From Enchytraeus crypticus (lineage: Eukaryota > Annelida > Clitellata > Enchytraeida > Enchytraeidae): a DNA stretch of 64,000 nt. The stretch is from NCBI GenBank assembly GCA_905160935.1, contig CAJHZI010000370.1, positions 230,001-294,000 on the forward strand. The letters run 5' to 3'. Of the stretch, positions 59,009 to 64,000 are shown piece after piece; within the stretch, counting starts at the first letter, position 1; every line of letters starts with the position of its first letter. The translations under genes were made by a program, and so were the position numbers. A model generated the notes under the pieces. That model saw only the letters and a program-made list of their open reading frames with translations, was not told the DNA's origin and did no database searches.

Positions 59009-59204
59009 TGGCGAAGTCGGTAAGACACTCGATCTTAAGTTATATTGTACATTTAACTTATTAATTTCCTAAGTTATGCTGTTCATTTTCATTTCGTTTG
59101 AATCACATCGGCCTTTGCTTTCCTATAAGCAGCTTCATAGGCAGTTGAAGACGTACCTTTTCCATCTCTCTTTTCCATGAAAACCAATCCTTAATTTCCT
59201 TAAA

Positions 59205-59410
59205 ATTCAGTGTCCAGAGTTTTTGACCAGCGTCTAAACTTCCTTTTCTTTAATTCCCTTCACTTTTTATTGATTTTCTGGATTTTGGAATTTGCACCGT
59301 TTCTGAACCTTCTTTTTGCCCGCCGGTTTGATTTTGTCTCAATGGTGATTGGTGTTGTCAGTGATGACTGTAGCACTCTAATTGTTGCTGTTGTTGTTGT
59401 TACATGTAGA
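59205..59410 (+). repeat. Repeat F copy with (GTT)n tail
   Basis: cttccttttctttaattccc, tggattttggaatttgcaccg, gatgactgtagcactctaattg, then GTT units. Best-preserved copy. Confidence 0.7.
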
Positions 59411-60178
59411 TTCCAAGCCCAGCAAGACAAATAAAACAAGTGGTGTCTATGTAAATAAAGCTTCGCCATATTTGATGTATTGTGCTTGTTAAATTTAATA
59501 AAATAGGAAGTTTTGAAATATTGAATAATTAGTAAACATTAGTTATATTGTTATTAAAATATTTAAATTCTGGAAAGGTAAGAGCATTATCACACAGTAG
59601 GTGTTTTGCTACTTTTTTGTAATTTTCCTTATACCATTTTCCAAATTTTTCATATTAAAACTATTTAATGCGAAAATTATTTATATATATAAAATCGCTT
59701 TGGAGTCTTAGGTTTGTAATTTTAAGCGGCTACGGAAGTATGAAAACTAGTTATCGAGAACAAGTTTTATTGTAAAAATTATGATTTTGCTCTATGATCC
59801 AAATAGTTACTACAAATTTGAAGAATAATTTAACAATTCTATTCTACTAATGTTTCAAGAATGTTTCTTACAATAAATTTCTACAAAGATTTCTTATGTC
59901 CTCATTAATATGGCAGTTAATTGTTGTATTAGGTTGCCAGGTTGATAATATGATGACTTGATTGTTAACGCCTCTCCTTCAATCAGGAAGCCACGGATTT
60001 GAATTACAGCTGGACTGTCTCTTAGTATCCTTGAGAGATGAAAGCAAAAACAGACTTTACTCTTCTAGCAATCTAGCTGACTAAGTTTAGCTCATATGAA
60101 ACTCTTCTATTGAATATTGTTAGAACTGTTTGTTTGACTAAGTCCATATTAAATTAAAGACTAACTTGTTAACTGAAA
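59411..60178. other. Upstream region of ZF7
   Basis: AT-rich. A tRNA-like SINE fragment lies at about 59935-60045 (ggatttgaattacagctgg as B-box-like, then ccttgagagatgaaag). No clear promoter motif identified. Confidence 0.4.
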
Positions 60179-60494
60179 ATGGAGAACGGTTCATCAAGTG
60201 GATGTAACCGTGTCTATGACGCTGATCAATGGTCCGAAGTGAATTACAATCCTTATGAAGGTACATCGTCACGAAATTACTCAATAGCAGAACAAGTGAG
60301 ACCATTGACAAATGAAAACTCAGACATAGAGAATTTGGAACAGGAGTTAGTCTCTTGCCAAAGTGATTCATCAACAGAAGACACAATCGATGAATCGTTT
60401 GATGAAAGCTTTTCTAATTTACATAAATCACAATGTCAAGAAGAATCCAGCAGCAACATAGCTTCACAACCAACAGGTGGTGGCAGAAGTGAAG
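60179..60494 (+). CDS. ZF7 first coding exon: acidic N-terminal region
   Basis: The ATG at 60179 opens 105 codons plus one base, ending in GAAG|GTTTGT, phase 1, in frame with the finger exon at 61941; the joined protein is about 440 residues. It is rich in Ser, Glu, Asp and Asn (for example ENSDIENLEQELVSCQSDSS and ESFDESF), with no folded domain. Unlike the ZF4 and ZF5 exons it has few lysines and no clear SUMO motif. The donor sequence is nearly the same as in ZF2 and ZF4. Confidence 0.8.
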
Positions 60495-60649
60495 GTTTGT
60501 TTGTTTTTGTTCTTATATGTCACTAGTCTCCATTTGCAGGGCTGCAAAAATATGATCTTGATTTAAGAAATAAAATCACTATTAGTTGTTTGCTTTGTAT
60601 CAAATGAAATGTAGAGATATACGAAATGATTTTGAAGGTAACATTTCAT

Positions 60650-60712
60650 TGCTGTCTCTCTTAGTGCACTGCCTACTGGCAGTTCCATAGTAAATAACGC
60701 CTCCACTCTTCT
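60650..60712 (-). repeat. LINE-A 3'-end relic
   Basis: tctctcttagtgcactgcctac followed by tggcagttccatag and aacgcctccactcttct, matching the last 60 bases of LINE-A. Confidence 0.8.
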
Positions 60713-61144
60713 TTTAAAATAGTAAATTACCAATAAACATTGGTATGAAGAATATGACTAAAGGACAGAAAAAAGCCAAAAGCTTTATGAACACTTTACA
60801 TGTTGCTTATTAAAACTTCAAATGCAAAGCAATCAGTACAATCTGTAGAATCTTGATAATGACTGATAATGATCTTGATAGAAGTTAGATTTTACCCTCT
60901 GCGCCATCACCCACCACTACACATACGTGTATAATTGTCTGCCTGGCACAATACTAGAAATGTGAATATTTACTAGTCTCTGCTAGAATAAGATTACTTT
61001 AACTTTAGATTATATTAAGTAAATTAGATTATATTAAGTATATCTTATATTAAATAAGAATATATTATTTCTTACCATGGATATAGATTTTATTTCTCCA
61101 TTCATTTTGATCACTGGGCTAGCACTGTTTAGGATCACATAGGG

Positions 61145-61380
61145 GAGGGGATTTAGCTCACATGGTTAGGATGCATGCCAATTGAACGAAGTAAAGCCAC
61201 GTTGCGTGTGGTTAGTACTTTGTGGGTGACCACTTTGGAAGATCCAGTGTCAAATGCTTTGAATGTGGATATTCCCCAGGGTGTTGAAGGTTATTCTTAA
61301 ATCTGCGTCTGCTGCTATTGAAGCGCCAACAAAAGGCAACAATTACTAATAACCTTCCAGGGGAAAAGGAAGGAATAACG
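61145..61380 (+). mobile_element. 5S rRNA-derived SINE with tRNA-like head
   Basis: tttagctcacatggttaggatg looks like a pol III A box. It is followed by gaacgaagtaaagcc, cgtgtggttagtacttt and gtgggtgaccactttggaag, which align with the 3' half of 5S rRNA. The body then matches the family (ggttattcttaaatctgc, gcaacaattactaataacc). The CR1-type 3' hairpin is missing. Confidence 0.65.
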
Positions 61381-61940
61381 AAAACTACAAAAGCAACAAC
61401 CAAACGAAAGGAAACTCTACTGAACCTGCATATGACATGTGTGTTAATATACGGAATATAAAAAATAAAATAAAATAATAATAATTTTAAAAATCTTATC
61501 TATAATACTTGTTAATATTGCCCAATCGGTTTTTTGAATCATTTGATATAGGCATATGTGCTGCAGCGACATCTTCAACTTCATTCTTGGATGAGGAAAT
61601 AAGAATAAGCTGTATTATATTCATATTGCTTATCTAATGTATTGAAAATTTATTATCCAGTTTTTCAATGGCATGATGTGTGACTTTATGATATTGTAAA
61701 TCAGTCATTATCTTTTTCTTCCATTGAATCCCAGGGTAGCTAGAGTCGGGATTATAAAATTATGTATCATTTTCTAGAGCCTAAGTGCTCACAAACCAAA
61801 TGCCCTTTATGATGTTGGTCTGGACCTTAGTGCTTTGTTGTGTTTTGCTACGTGTGCAGTCCACATTTGGTATATTCTTCTGCAACCCAGCCACAATACA
61901 GGATATTTTAAATCAGTGTTGTGTGTTTGTGAAATTTCAG

Positions 61941-62947
61941 ATGAAATGGATGAAGCGGGTGAATATTCATTCCTGTCTGTTTCTTCACGCAAATGTGTTC
62001 ACTGCGACAACATCTTTATAGACGAGAGAGAGTTAGGACAGCATCTTGTTGCTGCTCATGGAATTGAGCAACAAGACTCTACACACAATGACAGTTCCAT
62101 GAACTCAGATGCACAAACAGCGCATGAAAACAATCAATCTGACGCGGAGAAATTCACCTTCGTAACTCTCAATTCCACTGCCAACTATAACCATGCAATC
62201 AAGTGCGACAATACAGGAGTACCTATACAGAAGATATATCATCACTGCCCGCACTGCACTACATTCTTCACTCAGCGATGTCACCTGAGTCGCCACATAC
62301 GCTCGGTGCACAATCAGAACCGACCCTACACGTGTTCAGCGTGCGACAAGAAGTTCACGTCGCGTCAGACGCACGACCTGCACTGGAAGTCAGTCCACTG
62401 CGGAGAGAAGCCGTACGCCTGCGACCAGTGCGACTACAAGAGCGCTCAGTTCAGTAACCTCGCTCAGCATCAGCGAGCCGTGCACGAGGACGTTCATTTC
62501 TTCTCGTGTAAAGACTGCGAGTACACGAGCTCCACTAAGAGCAACATCATACGACACATCAAGACAGTACACTCTAGTGAGAAGTTCTACGTGTGCTTTG
62601 AGTGCAGCAAGCCTTTCTCCCATCAGTATCTTCTCAAGGCGCACATCGAAGCCGTTCACAGGGATCATCGACCTCATGGTTGCACTCAATGTGATAGCAC
62701 TTTCTCAGATAAGAACTCTCTCAAGAAACATGTAAAATCTGTTCATCTTAAGGAGAAACCCTTCAGCTGTCCGCAGTGCAACAAGTTCTTCTCAACTAAG
62801 GTCAACGTCAGAAGGCACATTGATGCGGTGCATAAAGGCGTTAAGCCATTTCAATGTGACCAATGCTGCCAAAGTTTCTCAAAAAAATCTAACCTGGAGC
62901 GGCATTTGAAATCTATACACGGTTTGACATTAATTGAATATGCTTGA
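61941..62947 (+). CDS. ZF7: C2H2 zinc-finger protein, terminal exon
   Basis: Acceptor aatttcag, phase 1, in frame with 60494. It encodes about 334 residues. A lone finger near the start (CVHCDN...HLVAAH) is followed by about 60 residues of polar spacer, then eight contiguous fingers with intact ligands and GEKPY/KEKPF-type linkers. Finger 3 has HWKSVHCGEKPYACDQC, nearly the same as in ZF4, ZF5 and ZF1. The finger part is much more GC-rich than its surroundings (about 62260-62700), unlike the other ZF genes. The stop follows LIEYA. Predicted nuclear DNA-binding regulator. Confidence 0.9.
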
Positions 62948-63829
62948 CAATATGTAAGTGTGTGTATAAATATACAGACTGCACAAAAAGGAAATCCCTG
63001 AAGAAAATTGTTCATAACGTTTCCACTTAAGGAATGTTTATCATGTAAATCTCTGTGATAATTCCAAGGCTAATTTCACACGTTTTCTCCAACTTTCATT
63101 TTAAGTGTATGCAATTCGAACTATACCCCTTTTTGCCCATTAATTCTACTTTTTAAATTTCAAAATATTTATATTAGATGCATTTCAAATTACTAGACTT
63201 TTGTTGGCCCTTAAAACAACCAATTGGCTAGCTTAGGAAAAATAATTACTAACGAAGTAATTATTCAAATATCTACCTTCATGCATGATTACATCCTTTG
63301 GAGAAACTTACCATTTTGATCGAAGTTTTTGTTTTGGTAGCTCAATACAGATGTAAAGCTTCTTTTAATTGTTTGGCGTCGGATGATTAAGTTTTAGACT
63401 ACTATAACTTCTCATTTCTTTCCAAACATGATAATCTCAAGGTATCAAATCTGAAAAATTCTGAGGTTTCTCCATGATTATAGTCAAGAAGCTCTAGATT
63501 GAAAGTTACCAGTGAATCCACTCTCTGAGTTATGTAACTTGTGTATTAAGTAGCCTCTCTGGACTAGATATTAGGGTTATTGACACTTATTGCGAGACTT
63601 ATATTACTTGCCTAGTCCAAAAAATCCAGGGCTATGTTAGGCCTGTAGTGATTTTATCAGTAGTTTGTGACTTAACTGACAAAATAGATCGGTAAAACTC
63701 TATTTATTATGTGAAGTGTTATATCCGGGTCTCTGAAAAATAGACCAAAGGCAACTGGATACCAATTCAGAATCCGTTATTTATAAGCGACAGGCTACAG
63801 TAAAGTGTGACTAAGCTAAGTGCTTCATA
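62948..63829. other. Downstream of ZF7, no further gene seen
   Basis: Includes the ZF7 3' flank. No exon or clear repeat recognised. Confidence 0.5.
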
Positions 63830-63955
63830 GTGGCTATGTCGGTAAGATATTTTACCTCAGATCAGTATGTACGGGGTTCAAATCCTGGTCTTTCCCATCA
63901 CTGATATTACTTTCAAGAGATGAAACTAACATTATCATTAGTGTTGCTTTAAGGC
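63830..63955 (+). mobile_element. tRNA-derived SINE-1 copy
   Basis: gtggctatgtcggtaagat (A box), gatcagtatgtacggggttc with B box gttcaaatcctggt, tcactgatattactttcaag and gatgaaactaacatt. A T-run follows at 63961-63976. Confidence 0.85.
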
Positions 63956-64000
63956 ACAACTTTTTTTTTTTTTTTTAATTGTTGATCACTGGAGTGCTCT

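Larger units (their letters stand above)
60495..61940. other. ZF7 intron with SINE and LINE relics
   Basis: Holds a LINE-A 3'-end relic (60650-60712, minus), a 5S-type SINE (61145-61380), a SINE-C-like cttggatgaggaaat fragment (about 61575-61600) and a SINE-B end (about 61710-61760, minus). Confidence 0.6.

Overview
The window is eukaryotic, intron-containing, AT-rich DNA from an invertebrate metazoan, most likely an arthropod. The species cannot be fixed from sequence alone. The clues are C2H2 zinc-finger genes with H-x4-H spacing and no KRAB domain, RTE-like and CR1-like non-LTR retrotransposons, hAT and mariner elements, tRNA-derived SINEs and many long (TA)n microsatellites. No rRNA gene, CRISPR array or prokaryotic feature is visible.

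The host genes are a family of seven related C2H2 zinc-finger genes, called ZF1 to ZF7 here, on both strands: ZF1 (+, 2.3-3.2 kb), ZF2 (-, 6.3-9.9 kb), ZF3 (-, 18.5-23 kb), ZF4 (+, 39.7-41.5 kb), ZF5 (+, 42.9-45.2 kb), ZF6 (-, 51.6-56.4 kb) and ZF7 (+, 60.2-62.9 kb). Each has one long 3' exon carrying 6 to 12 fingers. Where upstream exons can be found they are acidic, Ser/Glu/Asp-rich and usually carry SUMO-type psi-K-x-E motifs. The intron before the finger exon can be placed in phase 1 in all seven genes (ZF3 is ambiguous). Short first exons too small for ORF calling were found by hand for ZF2 (9900-9930) and ZF6 (56263-56368). The fingers are expected to bind DNA and the acidic N-termini to regulate transcription; this is inferred from family knowledge.

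The rest is mostly mobile DNA. RTE-like LINE-A has copies at 10.1, 11.0, 16.8, 23.5, 31.0, 41.8, 42.5 and 46.5 kb plus fragments. A nearly full-length CR1-like element (33.2-37.6 kb, PHD-finger ORF1) is nested in a LINE-A copy. A 5'-truncated CR1 lies at 20.7-21.8 kb. Three other LINE families are LINE-C (26.1-28.2 kb), LINE-D (25.2 and 55.5 kb) and LINE-E (54.2 kb). hAT-like elements with 8-bp target duplications are at 12.4, 14.2, 24.8 and 53.3 kb; a DD37D mariner remnant is at 29.3 kb; another TIR element is at 7.4 kb. SINEs include two tRNA-derived families and a 5S-rRNA-derived family whose 3' end matches the resident CR1 element.

The most interesting points are the shared exon architecture of the ZF cluster, a triplicated two-finger module in ZF4, a near-perfect 43-bp-arm hairpin in the ZF4 intron, the 5S-SINE/CR1 tail sharing, two retrotransposon insertions flanked by unusually long direct repeats (114 and 189 bp), and fold-backs at the 5' ends of three tRNA-SINE copies. 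All exon boundaries are read from splice consensus and phase only; no transcript evidence is available.
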